64,000 bases of DNA from Moryella indoligenes (GCF_030812885.1 NZ_JAUSTO010000001.1:1-64000), one strand, 5' to 3'. Counted from the stretch's first letter, positions 1 through 9,867 are shown. Numbers and translations: made by a program. The notes: a model not told the origin generated them from the sequence alone.

Positions 1-1
1 A

Positions 2-94
2 CAGAACTGGATCAATCAACTCCCCCGAAAGTCCTTTCACTACAGTTCGCCGGAGGAATTATTTCAGACTGTCCTACTTGATCTTGCAATCTAG
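2..94 (+). mobile_element. 3' end of an IS30-family-like transposase gene (partial)
   Basis: A reading frame enters from the left edge and stops with TAG at 92-94, giving 30 residues that include NQLPRKSFHYSSPEELFQ. The pattern 'LPRK..hy.SPEELF' is typical of the extreme C-terminus of IS30-family transposases (DDE integrase-type). The rest of the element lies outside the window, so I cannot say whether it is intact. The sequence just after it (95-150) is very AT-rich and may contain the element's right end, but I could not identify a terminal inverted repeat. The call rests on a short match. Confidence 0.55.
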
Positions 95-174
95 AAAAAG
101 TTAAAAAGTTAAAAAACTAAAAGTTTTAATTTTTATCAGTTGTATCTTTTATCTTCTGACCGCTGATACAGCGG

Positions 175-220
175 TACAGCTGAAGCAGACACTCTGATCG
201 GAATGTCTGCTTCAGCTGTA
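175..220. terminator. Large perfect hairpin downstream of the LPXTG gene
   Basis: Bases 175-191 and 204-220 are perfect 17-base inverted complements around a 12-base loop. It lies 53 bases beyond the stop of the surface-protein gene and between that gene and the IS30-like remnant, whose transcripts would meet here. No clean T-run follows on either strand, so termination is inferred from position and stem strength. Bases 95-174 are AT-rich with nothing else recognisable. Confidence 0.5.
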
Positions 221-272
221 TCCACTTTATATATGTGCTTGGCACGGCGACATATAAAACATCTCGCCCCTT

Positions 273-3200
273 TTACTGCTTTTCTCTTCTGCCCATAATG
301 AACAGCACCAGCAGACCTGCCAAAAGGGTAGTAAACATTCCGGCAAAGACAACTGTCTCGCCAGTCTTCGGGAGTGATTCTGTTCGCCGTAACGGCGCAC
401 TCTCTGCCGGCGGCTGTATAGGATCGGCTGCGGAGATCACCGCTTCCGGTCTGACTGTCTGTTTCGCAGAAATCCGGCTTCCGCCCGTTCCTTTCGAAGT
501 TGTTCCACTACCTGATGGAGCGCCATTGCTTGGGGTGTTCGGCTTATCCGGAATACTCGGTGTTGCCGGTTTATCCGGAACATTCGGTGTTATCGGCTTA
601 TCCGGCTTATCCGGCTTGTCCGGCGTCTCCGGCTTATAGTGATTCGTTATCTCTACAACCGCACCATTTTCACGAACCTCATAGCTTGCAGTGTAGCGTT
701 CCCCTGCATACATGCTCTCCTGGACTTTCCACACAAGATGATACTCTTCATCTCGGCCAAAAAGGGCTCCAAGCGCCATATCCGCTGCCCGGTCAAGCGC
801 TTTACCGATCTGTTCCGTGACGTGATTCCAGATATCATTCAGCACAGCACCGTCAAGCAGTGTTCCATCATCGTCGATCAGCGCTGCTGAAGGTGATGCG
901 TCTGCGAGAGAGGCTGCCTCGGAGGCCGAGGCATCTGCCGCGCTCCTCTTAAACTGTTCCCTCGCCAACTTATTCACATTATTTCCGGACGCATTTGAAA
1001 GGCTGGCAATCGTCGGCAGTCCATCCCAGCCGTCATAGTACCAGAAGCCCTGTTCATCTGGTTCTATGTCGACAGAACGAATCTCATCTCTGAGCACTTT
1101 TACGACTGTTCCATCTTTTTTAACAAGCTCCGGCACCAGAACCAGATGAATGGAATTCGGACGCCGATCCGTCGCGTTTTCATCCCCACTCCAGTTCTTT
1201 CTCACAAACACTCCGGTCGTTTTGTCCCTGCGGTTTGCAAACAGCGCATAGAACGAGCGGTTGGCTTCCATAGCTCCCTCTTCTTCAAAGGAAAGCACTT
1301 CATAGCCCTCGCAGCTCTCTCTTAATTCTTCGATGAGGTAATGATTGCCTGCCGGGATCCCCGAAATGCTGAGCGCCTCACCATCGGAAAGCTCCACATC
1401 TGCATAATACTTGTATGCCGCATTATGTGAGCTCTGCGGCTTCTCTCCGGCAGCCTTTTTAAATTCAAGCTCCAGCCCTTCTCCATCTTTCGTAAGAACT
1501 GCGCCTCCCGGCATTTTCCGATCCAGCCACACGCGGAACTTAAATCTCCTGCCAGACTGCCGGTCTGCCTCTGCTCCTGTTCCGGAAAGGAGAAGTTTCA
1601 AACTCAGCACACCGGCGGGCTGAGCAAAAAAGCTGACTGCAGCAGTTTTCAGGCTCTGAATTGAGCGATTATCATTGATATCGAAATCAAGAGCCGGGCG
1701 AATAACATCCCTCATTCCGCTGAAGGCGGAGCTCAGCGCAGGATTTACCTTATATTTCACAGATACACTGCCGCCGTCTCCCTTGCCGAGCGCCACTTTT
1801 GAAACCATCATGATCATATTGGCATCCGCGGCATCCACCTCGTCATATTCCCCGGGCTGCGGCGACTGATCAACCCCGTAGCTCTGTCCATCCTTCACAC
1901 GGATATAATGCAGGGTAAAGTTTGGAGACGCCTCCGCCCCCAGCAGCTCCAGCGGCAGATGATTGGCGCCCTCCGGCATAAAGCCCGCTCCGAGATCCAG
2001 TTCCTTTGTGAGCAGCGGGACAAAGAGCGTTGCGTGATCAATCACTTCCTCCGTGGTGTTCGTAACGGATATATCCAAAGAGGCTGTATCGCCTCTGGAT
2101 AATACCGCTGTCGTATTCTTCTTTGTCTCCTCGCTCTGCGGATCATAACGATATACCAGGCTTCCTCCGTCAGGCTTCGGCACAGTCAGCACCGAATCTG
2201 CGCTGATGGCATAGGCCTGCTTTACCGCAATACCCGGCCGTTCTGCAAGTGAAACCAGTGCATTTCCGCTGTTCACCCTGTTGCCAAAAGCAGCTGTATA
2301 GCGCTCTAGGGTGATCCAGTTTGCACGATCCCACTTCATCGGCTTATTGACCGCCTCAATTTCCTTGAAATCCTTTGTGGTAAAGCCCATAAAGTCATTG
2401 ATATGATAGGTGCCCACAGCTGCGCGCTTATTTGTCTTTACATCAAAGCTTATCAGGATATCTTTATTGGTGAAATCCGGCTGATACTGGCCGCGGGTCT
2501 CCTGACCAATATCAAGCATGTACTTCCAGACCTCTACCTTTCTCAGCTTGCCGTCACCCCTGAAATCATACTGAAAATCGCCTATCTTCTCAGGCGCTCC
2601 GAGAGCTGCATTGCTGACCGTCAGATTCTCATAGGAGAAGCCATCCGGCATAATCATGTAGAGCACCGGCTCCTGCAGGGGATTCCAGTCCCAGTTTGCA
2701 TCATTCAGTCTTCCGGATATATGAAAGCTCTCGCCTCCGAGCACCTGTGTCCTGTCAATTTCCCCTACTCCGTTCAGCACTCTCGGCGCGCTGTATCTTC
2801 CGGTTATCACATGTGTGGTGGTCTCATCCGGAGTATCTCCCTCCGTATAAAACTTCACCGTGCTCTTCACATCCTCCTTGCTGCCCTTCTTCCAGCTTCC
2901 ATAGACGCCGCAGGAAATACGATTCCAGCCATAGAACTCACCGCTGACATATGTATTCTTCGGATCCCAGCTGTCCAGAATGTCGGCCATCGGCTGTATC
3001 CCATCGTAGTTCGCAGGCAATTCCCCTATATTCAGCCTGATGGACTTAATGGAAACATCCCTCCCAAGTCCCAGTGCGGTATTGGTAATCAGTGCCGACA
3101 CCTGATTCGATGTCTTCAGAACGCTTGCCGGAGCTATTCCGTGTGTTCCGTCAGAAGCTGTCCACTCGATGTCACTATACTGCATGCCCTCTTTATACGG

Positions 3201-4520
3201 AATCGTGACTCCTCTGATAATAGCTGTATCTGTCTCATCAATCGAAAGCTCCAGCATCTTTTTCTTTGTCGGTATCGCAAGTCTGTTTTTGACAAGCATC
3301 GCCCCCAGCCGCACATTGTAGCTTTCATACTTCTTATAGGCCCAGTCCGGTGCGTAGTCTACCAGATCGTGAAAGGCAAGCAGCTCCGGATCCTGACCGT
3401 CATAGATCAGTACGTTCATGGTCGCACTGCTATTCTGTGAACTTCTGTTTTTGTCCGGTGTATCGTTCCATACTGTTTTGGTCAGATTCTTAAGGGTGAC
3501 CTGAAAGCTTGTAAGGTTTTCCCTCGGGCTGTCAGCCGGAACCTTAAGCTTCGGGAAAAAGCGATAGCCTCCGCTATAGGAACCCGGTTCATCCCACTCA
3601 AAGGTTGTCGTTTTATTCCGGCCGTCGTCCTCTGTTCTGACAATACGTCCCGCAGTGTGATAGACAGCAGTCTCCTCCAAAGAAATCAGCTCTATATCAC
3701 TCGGATAGACCAGCTGCACGGTCGTCTTACTGTCTTTCTCAGTGAGCACACGGTCGGAGACCTTGCTCCATGCCGCAGAAAAGGAGGTCCCGGCCTGAAT
3801 TTCTTTCGTCGTTCCGCCTTTTGAGACAACCTCATTTCCCTTCTCTGTCCAGAAGCCATAGCTGTAGGCGTCTGCCGCAGTCACAGCATAGCTTCTGGTG
3901 TCAATATCCGCCCCATCCTTTGTCCTGCGAAGACTCAGCCTGAAAGCATCTGCCATTTTCTGATTGGGATCCTCATTGATGAACGCCTCATCGACGGCAA
4001 AATAGATCTGCCTATTGGAGGACGCGCTGACCATTCCATTCTTTGTCTTAAGAATCAGTTCACCACTTCTCTTTTTATTCGCATTCACTTTATCTGCACT
4101 GTTAATATAGGCATCGGGATAGCCATAAGGCGCAGTTCCCGTACCGCTTGGCGTCTTGGTGAGTTCCTCATAGCCTGTCGCCTCGATTGGCCCCTCCTCA
4201 AATTTTGCCCCCGGAAGACTCGTAAAGTAAAGACCATTCCCAAGCGTCAGAGAAAAATAACTGGGCTGATACTGGAGCTCCTGCGGGATTTCATAAATGA
4301 TCTCCAGCGCATAGGTCTCTCCCACCTTAAGCTTTGGAACTTCACCCTTCAGCAGATCCGCCAGCTTTGTGTAGTTGCCGCCCTCTGTTTTCCATACCTC
4401 TGCTTTTGTAAACCTGAGTTCTCCCGCCGCATGTACAGTTTCTCCTCCCGGCACAGTAAAACCTGTAACCAGAAGCAGCACCGCCAGAATAGAAGAAAGC
4501 AGTTTTTTAAAACGTTTCAT
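273..4520 (-). CDS. LPXTG-anchored large surface protein with Cna-B/FctA-like C-terminal domains
   Basis: A 1415-residue cell-wall protein. Residues 1-31 form a Sec signal peptide (KK-rich start, hydrophobic core, AxA-type end at VHAA). The C-terminus carries a sortase signal, LPKTGE at about 1383-1388, then a hydrophobic stretch and RREKQ. Before it is a proline-rich spacer with repeated PDKP units (about 1297-1328) that would span the wall. The long middle part looks like stacked beta-sandwich domains. Around 1030-1160 a segment with 'YKYYADVELSDGEALSISGIP' resembles FctA/Spy0128-type pilin domains, and the next ~100 residues resemble a Cna-B repeat; such domains often hold isopeptide bonds. 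Adhesion is inferred, not shown. The ATG has a strong GGAGGGG site, and an extended -10 promoter lies upstream. No sortase gene is in the window. Confidence 0.85.
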   Translation of the reverse strand: MKRFKKLLSSILAVLLLVTGFTVPGGETVHAAGELRFTKAEVWKTEGGNYTKLADLLKGEVPKLKVGETYALEIIYEIPQELQYQPSYFSLTLGNGLYFTSLPGAKFEEGPIEATGYEELTKTPSGTGTAPYGYPDAYINSADKVNANKKRSGELILKTKNGMVSASSNRQIYFAVDEAFINEDPNQKMADAFRLSLRRTKDGADIDTRSYAVTAADAYSYGFWTEKGNEVVSKGGTTKEIQAGTSFSAAWSKVSDRVLTEKDSKTTVQLVYPSDIELISLEETAVYHTAGRIVRTEDDGRNKTTTFEWDEPGSYSGGYRFFPKLKVPADSPRENLTSFQVTLKNLTKTVWNDTPDKNRSSQNSSATMNVLIYDGQDPELLAFHDLVDYAPDWAYKKYESYNVRLGAMLVKNRLAIPTKKKMLELSIDETDTAIIRGVTIPYKEGMQYSDIEWTASDGTHGIAPASVLKTSNQVSALITNTALGLGRDVSIKSIRLNIGELPANYDGIQPMADILDSWDPKNTYVSGEFYGWNRISCGVYGSWKKGSKEDVKSTVKFYTEGDTPDETTTHVITGRYSAPRVLNGVGEIDRTQVLGGESFHISGRLNDANWDWNPLQEPVLYMIMPDGFSYENLTVSNAALGAPEKIGDFQYDFRGDGKLRKVEVWKYMLDIGQETRGQYQPDFTNKDILISFDVKTNKRAAVGTYHINDFMGFTTKDFKEIEAVNKPMKWDRANWITLERYTAAFGNRVNSGNALVSLAERPGIAVKQAYAISADSVLTVPKPDGGSLVYRYDPQSEETKKNTTAVLSRGDTASLDISVTNTTEEVIDHATLFVPLLTKELDLGAGFMPEGANHLPLELLGAEASPNFTLHYIRVKDGQSYGVDQSPQPGEYDEVDAADANMIMMVSKVALGKGDGGSVSVKYKVNPALSSAFSGMRDVIRPALDFDINDNRSIQSLKTAAVSFFAQPAGVLSLKLLLSGTGAEADRQSGRRFKFRVWLDRKMPGGAVLTKDGEGLELEFKKAAGEKPQSSHNAAYKYYADVELSDGEALSISGIPAGNHYLIEELRESCEGYEVLSFEEEGAMEANRSFYALFANRRDKTTGVFVRKNWSGDENATDRRPNSIHLVLVPELVKKDGTVVKVLRDEIRSVDIEPDEQGFWYYDGWDGLPTIASLSNASGNNVNKLAREQFKRSAADASASEAASLADASPSAALIDDDGTLLDGAVLNDIWNHVTEQIGKALDRAADMALGALFGRDEEYHLVWKVQESMYAGERYTASYEVRENGAVVEITNHYKPETPDKPDKPDKPITPNVPDKPATPSIPDKPNTPSNGAPSGSGTTSKGTGGSRISAKQTVRPEAVISAADPIQPPAESAPLRRTESLPKTGETVVFAGMFTTLLAGLLVLFIMGRREKQ

Positions 4521-4574
4521 CTCAACCCCTCCACTTGAATTCTGCCAAGATCTCTCCTATAACCCTAGGATTTG

Positions 4575-4601
4575 ATTATAGCACATCCTTCTCCCGGTCA
4601 A
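4575..4601 (-). promoter_or_regulatory. Extended -10 promoter of the LPXTG gene
   Basis: On the minus strand TTGACC (4601-4596) is followed after 15 bases by TATAAT (4580-4575), preceded by TGC (extended -10). It starts immediately after the parC-like stop codon and about 55 bases before the surface-protein ATG, so the surface gene probably has its own promoter despite sitting in the same direction as the topoisomerase genes. Confidence 0.6.
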
Positions 4602-4603
4602 AA

Positions 4604-6841
4604 TTATTTCTTGATCTTCGTTCCCTTCCCGTCCCGGTGGGCCTGCTTCAGGCGATTCAGGCTGATGCTTCTTCCGCGGAAATCAACCGTGCTCTCCTCG
4701 CTCAGGAAATGCACTGCCGCTATACAGTCTGTCGCGCCGAGCTTCATCCCCCGCACGCCCCTGGAATTCTTCTTGAGCTCTGACACCTCCTCCAGCGCAA
4801 ACCGCAGCGTAAAGTCCATATCACTGATCAGCACGATATCGCTCTGCGAATCAGCAATCACCCGCACCGCACAGAGGCTGTCTCCCTCTGCCAGCCTGGT
4901 CGAGACAACCGTCTTATTCACCGTCTCGAATTCCTCTGCCGCTACCTGCTTCAGATATCCCTGCTTCGTCGCAAAGAAAAGCTTCTTTCCGCTGATCTCC
5001 TCCGGCGTCGTGATCAGCAGTATCGCCTCCCGCTGTCCGTCGAATTTACTCAGATTGTCAATCGGCGTTCCCTTGTCCTTCAGCTTCCCCGCGGGGACAT
5101 CTGCCGCCTTAACCTGGTGCATCTGCCCGGAATCGGTAAATACCAGAAGGCGCGAGGTGTTCATCACCGGGACAACTGTGCGGTACTCCTGTTCCACGCT
5201 CTCCCGGTTCCTGTCATAGCTTCCGCGATCCAGCGTCTTGCAGTAGCCGAAGCGATCCATCACAAAGATAAGCTCCTCCTCTGCAGGAGCCGCCTCTACA
5301 TAGACCGCCTCCCTGCCATCCTCCAGCGCAGTGCGGCGCTCCGTCGCATACTCTCTTTTAATCGCCGCAAGATCTGCGATGAAGAGCGCATCCATCTGTT
5401 CCCTGCTTCCGAGATAGCGCTGATAATTTTCAATATTCTTCAGCGTGTTCCTGTGGTCCTTCAGAAGTGCATCGATCTCCAGGCCGATCAGCTTATACAG
5501 CCGCATATCCAGTATCGCCTGCGCCTGACGCTCCGTGAAGCTGAGCTTCATCGCGTCGCGGAGATAGGCCGGATCACGAAAATGAATTTTTGTAATATCC
5601 CCGCGTGTCAGGCAGGCCTTTGCATCCTGGAGTGTCTTTGCGCCGCGCAGCACCGCGATAATCACATCTATGCAGTTGCAGGCCTCGATCAGCCCCTCCT
5701 GCACCTCGCTTCTCTCGCGCTCACGCTCCAGCAGTATCGTATATTTTCTGGTCGCATTTTCATACTGAAACTCAAGATAATTTTTCAGAATCCCCTTGAG
5801 ATCCAGAGTCTCCGGACGCCCGTGTGAGATGGCAAGCATATTGACACCGAAGCTGTCCTCCAGCTTCGTCTTCTTATAGAGTATGTTTTTTACCTTCTCC
5901 ACATCCGCATCGCGGCGCAGCTCCAGAACAATTCGCATCCCGTCCTTCGAGGACTGATTGGAGATGTCCACGACCTCCGGCAGCTTCTTTGCCTCTACCA
6001 GAGCCGCCACATCACAGAGGAATTTATCAATTCCGGCGCCGACCATGGTATAGGGAATCTCTGTAATAACCAGCTTGTCCCGGTCTGCTCTCCGCTTTCC
6101 GAGCTCTATCTCCATGCGCCCCCGGAGCTTCAGCTTCCCCACGCCCGTCTTGTAGAGCAGCGCAAGATCCTTCCGGTTCGCAACAATCCCCCCCGTCGGG
6201 AAATCCGGTCCGGGCATGAGCTGAAGCAGCTCGTCCACAGTGATATTTCTGTTTTGAATGTAAGCCGTGCAGGCATCGCAAACCTCGCCGAGGTTATGCG
6301 GCGGGATTGAGGTCGACATACCGACCGCAATTCCCTCTGCCCCATTTACCAGCAGATTCGGCACGCGAACCGGCAGCACCTCGGGCTCCCGCTCCGTCTC
6401 ATCGTAGTTTGGAATGAAATTTACGGTCTTATCGAGATCCTTCAAATAGACCTCCTCCGCAAATTTCTGGAGCTTCGCCTCCGTATATCGCATGGCCGCG
6501 GCGCTGTCTCCCTCGATGGAACCGAAATTTCCGTGTCCGTCCACCAGCGGCATGCCCCGCTTGAAGGCCTGACTCATCACCACCAGCGTGTCATAGATCG
6601 AGGAATCTCCGTGCGGGTGATACTTACCCATGGTATCGCCGACGATACGCGCCGATTTCCGGTGCGGTCTGTCGTGGTTCAGATGCAGTTCGCTCATATC
6701 ATAGAGCACGCGCCGCTGCACAGGCTTCAGCCCGTCCCGCGCGTCCGGGATGGCTCTCGCAGTAATGACGCTCATAGAGTAGTCGAGGTAGCTCTTCTGC
6801 ATTTCCTCGGAATATTCAGTTTTTAATATCGTCTCAGCCAT
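4604..6841 (-). CDS. parC: Type IIA topoisomerase subunit A (ParC-like)
   Basis: A 745-residue DNA-cleaving subunit of a type II topoisomerase; with the ATPase subunit next door it would relax or decatenate DNA. The N-terminal winged-helix/tower core is complete. The active-site tyrosine is at about 119 in AAMRYTE, and the quinolone-determining loop reads HPHGDSSIYD, with the serine and aspartate at about 80 and 84 that wild-type enzymes carry. The C-terminal beta-pinwheel is short and I see no GyrA-box (QRRGGKG type). That favours a topoisomerase IV-like role over gyrase, although Lachnospiraceae databases often label this second pair simply as gyrase. It follows parE by 49 bases, so one transcript is likely. 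A weak AGGAG-like site precedes the ATG. Confidence 0.85.
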   Translation of the reverse strand: MAETILKTEYSEEMQKSYLDYSMSVITARAIPDARDGLKPVQRRVLYDMSELHLNHDRPHRKSARIVGDTMGKYHPHGDSSIYDTLVVMSQAFKRGMPLVDGHGNFGSIEGDSAAAMRYTEAKLQKFAEEVYLKDLDKTVNFIPNYDETEREPEVLPVRVPNLLVNGAEGIAVGMSTSIPPHNLGEVCDACTAYIQNRNITVDELLQLMPGPDFPTGGIVANRKDLALLYKTGVGKLKLRGRMEIELGKRRADRDKLVITEIPYTMVGAGIDKFLCDVAALVEAKKLPEVVDISNQSSKDGMRIVLELRRDADVEKVKNILYKKTKLEDSFGVNMLAISHGRPETLDLKGILKNYLEFQYENATRKYTILLERERERSEVQEGLIEACNCIDVIIAVLRGAKTLQDAKACLTRGDITKIHFRDPAYLRDAMKLSFTERQAQAILDMRLYKLIGLEIDALLKDHRNTLKNIENYQRYLGSREQMDALFIADLAAIKREYATERRTALEDGREAVYVEAAPAEEELIFVMDRFGYCKTLDRGSYDRNRESVEQEYRTVVPVMNTSRLLVFTDSGQMHQVKAADVPAGKLKDKGTPIDNLSKFDGQREAILLITTPEEISGKKLFFATKQGYLKQVAAEEFETVNKTVVSTRLAEGDSLCAVRVIADSQSDIVLISDMDFTLRFALEEVSELKKNSRGVRGMKLGATDCIAAVHFLSEESTVDFRGRSISLNRLKQAHRDGKGTKIKK

Positions 6842-6890
6842 CTTCTCCCTCTCCTCTTAGCTGCATTTTCCGCGAGGCCTTGCCTCAGCG

Positions 6891-8813
6891 TCACGCATCG
6901 ATCTCCGCTTCATCCGCATGGTCGTGAATGAAGTCCCTGCGCGGACCGACCTCGCTGCCCATCAGGAGCTTTGTCACCTCACTCGCAAGGCGCGCATCCT
7001 CTATCTCCACCTGCTTCAGGACACGATTCTCCGGATTCAGCGTCGTCTCCCAGAGCTGCTCCGCATCCATCTCGCCGAGGCCCTTATAGCGCTGCAGGGT
7101 GAAGCTCCCTTCCGCGTGCTTCCTCCTATAGCGCTCCAGCGCCTTGTCATCGTAAATATATTCGCCCTCCCCGCGCTTCGGCACGACCTTATAGAGCGGC
7201 GGCATCGCGATATACACGTGCCCATCGTAAATCAGCTCCGGCATAAAGCGATAGAGGAAGGTGAGCAGCAGGGTGTCAATATGGCTTCCGTCCACATCGG
7301 CATCCGTCATCAGCACGATCTTGTCATAGCGAAGCTTTGAGATATCAAAGTCATTTCCGTAGCCTTCAGAGAAGCCGCAGCCAAACGCATTGATCATCGT
7401 CTTGATCTCCGCATTCGCAAGCACCTTGTCCATGGAGGCCTTCTCCACATTCAGGATCTTTCCGCGGATCGGAAGGATTGCCTGATACAGACGGTTCCTC
7501 GCCGTCTTGGCAGAGCCGCCTGCGGAATCCCCCTCCACGATAAAGATCTCGCACTTTGAGGGATCACGTGACTCGCAGTTTGCGAGCTTCCCGTTCGAGT
7601 CAAAGGAAAATTTTGGCTTGACCAGCATATTGGTCCTGGCCTTCTCCTCCGCCCGCCGTATCTTCGCAGACTTCTCCGCACATCCGATCACAGCCTTCAC
7701 CGTCTCCAGGTTGCGATCAAAATAGCGCGTCAGCTCATCTCCCGCAACAGAAAATACTGCCCGCGTCGCGTCCGCACTCGCCAGCTTGGTCTTCGTCTGC
7801 CCCTCAAAAATCGGGTCCGGATGCTTGATCGCAAGCACCGCCGTCATCCCGTTCCTCGTATCCGCGCCGGTAAAATTGCTGTCCTTCTCTCTGAGAATTC
7901 CAATCTCACGCGCATAGCTGTTGATAAGCTGCGTGAAGCGCGTCTTAAAACCCGCAATATGCGTTCCGCCCTCCACCGTATAGATGTTATTGCAGAAGCC
8001 GAGTATCTTCTCCTCAAAGGCATCCACGAACTGAATGCAGCACTCGAGCTCCATGGTCTCGAACTTTCCCTTAAAATAAATCGGGTCGTGAATCGGCGTC
8101 TCCCCGCTGTTCAGTGCGCGCACATACGCGATCAGCCCCTCCGGCTCGTGAAAAACCTCGCTCTCCGCCTCTCCCTCTCTCCGATTCTCATAATAAATGC
8201 TGAGCCCCGGATTCAGATAGGCGGTCTCATGCAGACGCGACTTCAGCCAGTCCGCCTTAAAGCGCGTCTTCTCAAAAATCTCCGAATCCGGAATAAAATT
8301 GATCTCCGTCCCGCTGACCCTGCTCTTCCCGACCACCGGGAGCAGCCCCTTTAAAAGCTCTGTCGTAGGAATACCTCTTGAATAGCTGTCGCGGTAAATG
8401 CTTCCGTCCCGCGAGATATTCAGCGTCATGCGTTCCGACAGCGCATTCACAACCGAGGAGCCGACGCCATGCAGACCGCCGCTGGTCTTATAGGAGGTGT
8501 TATCGAACTTTCCACCCGCGTGCAGTGTCGTCATAACCACGCGCTCTGCGGATACACCCTTGCTGTGCAGCTCCACCGGGATGCCTCGCCCGTTGTCCCG
8601 CACTGTACAGGAGCCGTCCTGCTCCAGCGTGATCCAGATCGAGTCGCAGTACCCTGCGAGGTGCTCATCCACGGAGTTATCCATGATCTCATAGATCAGG
8701 TGGTTCAGGGCCTTCTGACCGACGCCGCCGATATACATTCCGGGGCGCTTCCGCACCGCCTCCAGTCCCTCCAGCACCGTGATACTGTCCGCATTATACT
8801 GTGTCTTTGCCAT
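6891..8813 (-). CDS. parE: Type IIA topoisomerase subunit B, ATPase (ParE-like)
   Basis: A 640-residue GHKL-ATPase plus TOPRIM subunit that pairs with the ParC-like protein. ATP-binding motifs are visible near the N-terminus (MDNSVDE, DNGRGIP, GGLHGVG), and the TOPRIM metal motifs EGDSAGG and DADVDGSH lie in the C-terminal third. The length matches ParE and short GyrB proteins, without the Gram-negative GyrB insertion. I chose the ATG at 8813 because it gives the family start (MAKTQYN...) and has GGAGG seven bases upstream. The open frame extends 23 codons further but without family similarity. The tRNA-Ser gene and its terminator lie directly upstream. Confidence 0.88.
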   Translation of the reverse strand: MAKTQYNADSITVLEGLEAVRKRPGMYIGGVGQKALNHLIYEIMDNSVDEHLAGYCDSIWITLEQDGSCTVRDNGRGIPVELHSKGVSAERVVMTTLHAGGKFDNTSYKTSGGLHGVGSSVVNALSERMTLNISRDGSIYRDSYSRGIPTTELLKGLLPVVGKSRVSGTEINFIPDSEIFEKTRFKADWLKSRLHETAYLNPGLSIYYENRREGEAESEVFHEPEGLIAYVRALNSGETPIHDPIYFKGKFETMELECCIQFVDAFEEKILGFCNNIYTVEGGTHIAGFKTRFTQLINSYAREIGILREKDSNFTGADTRNGMTAVLAIKHPDPIFEGQTKTKLASADATRAVFSVAGDELTRYFDRNLETVKAVIGCAEKSAKIRRAEEKARTNMLVKPKFSFDSNGKLANCESRDPSKCEIFIVEGDSAGGSAKTARNRLYQAILPIRGKILNVEKASMDKVLANAEIKTMINAFGCGFSEGYGNDFDISKLRYDKIVLMTDADVDGSHIDTLLLTFLYRFMPELIYDGHVYIAMPPLYKVVPKRGEGEYIYDDKALERYRRKHAEGSFTLQRYKGLGEMDAEQLWETTLNPENRVLKQVEIEDARLASEVTKLLMGSEVGPRRDFIHDHADEAEIDA

Positions 8814-8880
8814 TTCGTTCCTCCGTGTTTCAATCAAGCTGTAGCTCCGGCTCTGCAGCAGGGGATCCTCCCCCCTTTGC

Positions 8881-8930
8881 AAAACAAAACACGGGAATCA
8901 GAAAAGCTTTGCGCCTTTGCCGATTCCCGT
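8881..8930 (-). terminator. Rho-independent terminator of tRNA-Ser
   Basis: A nine-base stem (8922-8930 with 8891-8899) encloses a 22-base loop and is followed on the minus strand by GTTTTGTTTT. It sits 11 bases after the tRNA 3' end and before parE, separating the tRNA transcript from the topoisomerase genes. Confidence 0.75.
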
Positions 8931-8941
8931 ACCTAACTTCG

Positions 8942-9027
8942 CGGAGAGGATGGGATTCGAACCCACGCGCCCCGTAGGACAAACGGTTTTCAAGACCGCC
9001 TCGTTATGACCGCTTCGATACCTCTCC
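8942..9027 (-). tRNA. tRNA-Ser (anticodon UGA)
   Basis: Read on the minus strand, the gene begins GGAGAGG (9027-9021), which pairs with CCTCTCC near the 3' end, with G as discriminator base (usual for serine tRNAs). The anticodon stem-loop has the seven-base loop CTTGAAA, so the anticodon is TGA. The long variable arm, the TGGGTTCGAATCCCA T-arm and the 86-base length are those of a class II serine tRNA. CCA is not encoded. It is followed by its own terminator. Confidence 0.95.
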
Positions 9028-9075
9028 AAAATTCCTGTCTATTGTAGCTGCAAAGACCGGCTTCTGTCAACCGCT

Positions 9076-9867
9076 TTAAGAAATCCCTTTTTCTTTCCGC
9101 GTCCTGAGATATACCTCCGCCGCGAGCATATCCTCCGGCGTCGTGACCTTCAGATTCTGATAATCTCCCATAACAAGCTTCACACGGGTATCTGTGCAGC
9201 GCTCCAGTACCATGGCATCATCTGTGACGCCTCTTAAGAGCGCCGGGTCTCGCATCATTCTGTCATAAGCGCTGAGACAGAGCTCATAGCGAAAGCTCTG
9301 CGGCGTCTGTACGGCCCAGAGCTGCTTCCGCGGAAGTGTCTCCGCCGCGCAGAGCTCCTCGTCCGCCCGCTTGATTGTATCCTTCACCGGCACTGCAAGC
9401 ACACAGGCCCCGTAAATCTCCGCCGCCTCACAGGAAGCGGTGATGCGCTCCGCTGTAATGAGCGGCCGCGCGCCGTCGTGAATCGCCACAATTTCGCAGC
9501 CGCTGCCCCGCAGCGCATTCAAGCCCGCGTAAACCGAGTCATAGCGCTCTGCTCCGCCCTCCACAACCGCAGCGATCTTCTCAAAGCCCCATTCCCCGAC
9601 ATATTCTCTGCGACAGCGCTCCACATAGCTCTCTGCGGCATCTGCCATCTCCACCGGTCTTACCCCTGAGACACGACCAGCCCTCTCCATGCCGTGCTTT
9701 TTCCCCGGCACGACCAGAACAAGCTGCTCCACGGGACTTTCAGAAAAAGCCCGCAGCGTATGCCAGAGCAGCGGGCGCCCGGCGAGCTCCAGAAACTGCT
9801 TCGGTGTGGCGCTGCCCATGCGGCTCCCGCTCCCGCCTGCAAGTATAATTCCGGCCCATTTTTTCAT
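9076..9867 (-). CDS. ispD: 2-C-methyl-D-erythritol 4-phosphate cytidylyltransferase
   Basis: This 263-residue enzyme joins CTP and MEP to give CDP-ME, the third step of the non-mevalonate isoprenoid pathway. The N-terminal nucleotide-binding motif LAGGSGSRMG is at about residues 9-18 with the following TPKQF, and AIHDGARPL is the second signature. It is about 30 residues longer than a typical IspD, the extra length being an insertion around 60-95 (charged, ending YVGEWGFEKI). It lies 22 bases after tsaD and before the tRNA gene. No other isoprenoid gene is in the window. Confidence 0.92.
   Translation of the reverse strand: MKKWAGIILAGGSGSRMGSATPKQFLELAGRPLLWHTLRAFSESPVEQLVLVVPGKKHGMERAGRVSGVRPVEMADAAESYVERCRREYVGEWGFEKIAAVVEGGAERYDSVYAGLNALRGSGCEIVAIHDGARPLITAERITASCEAAEIYGACVLAVPVKDTIKRADEELCAAETLPRKQLWAVQTPQSFRYELCLSAYDRMMRDPALLRGVTDDAMVLERCTDTRVKLVMGDYQNLKVTTPEDMLAAEVYLRTRKEKGIS

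Noticed and set aside
540..640. Short tandem repeat that could be mistaken for a CRISPR or VNTR array
   Set aside because: It encodes the PDKP proline-rich wall spacer of the LPXTG protein; there are no spacers and no cas genes.
2403..3440. Plus-strand open frame of 345 codons inside the LPXTG gene
   Set aside because: No domain, no ribosome site, complete overlap with a well-supported gene.
4604..8813. Naming the topoisomerase pair gyrA/gyrB
   Set aside because: No GyrA-box in the A subunit and a short C-terminal domain; ParC/ParE-like is the better call, although biochemical class cannot be proved by sequence reading.
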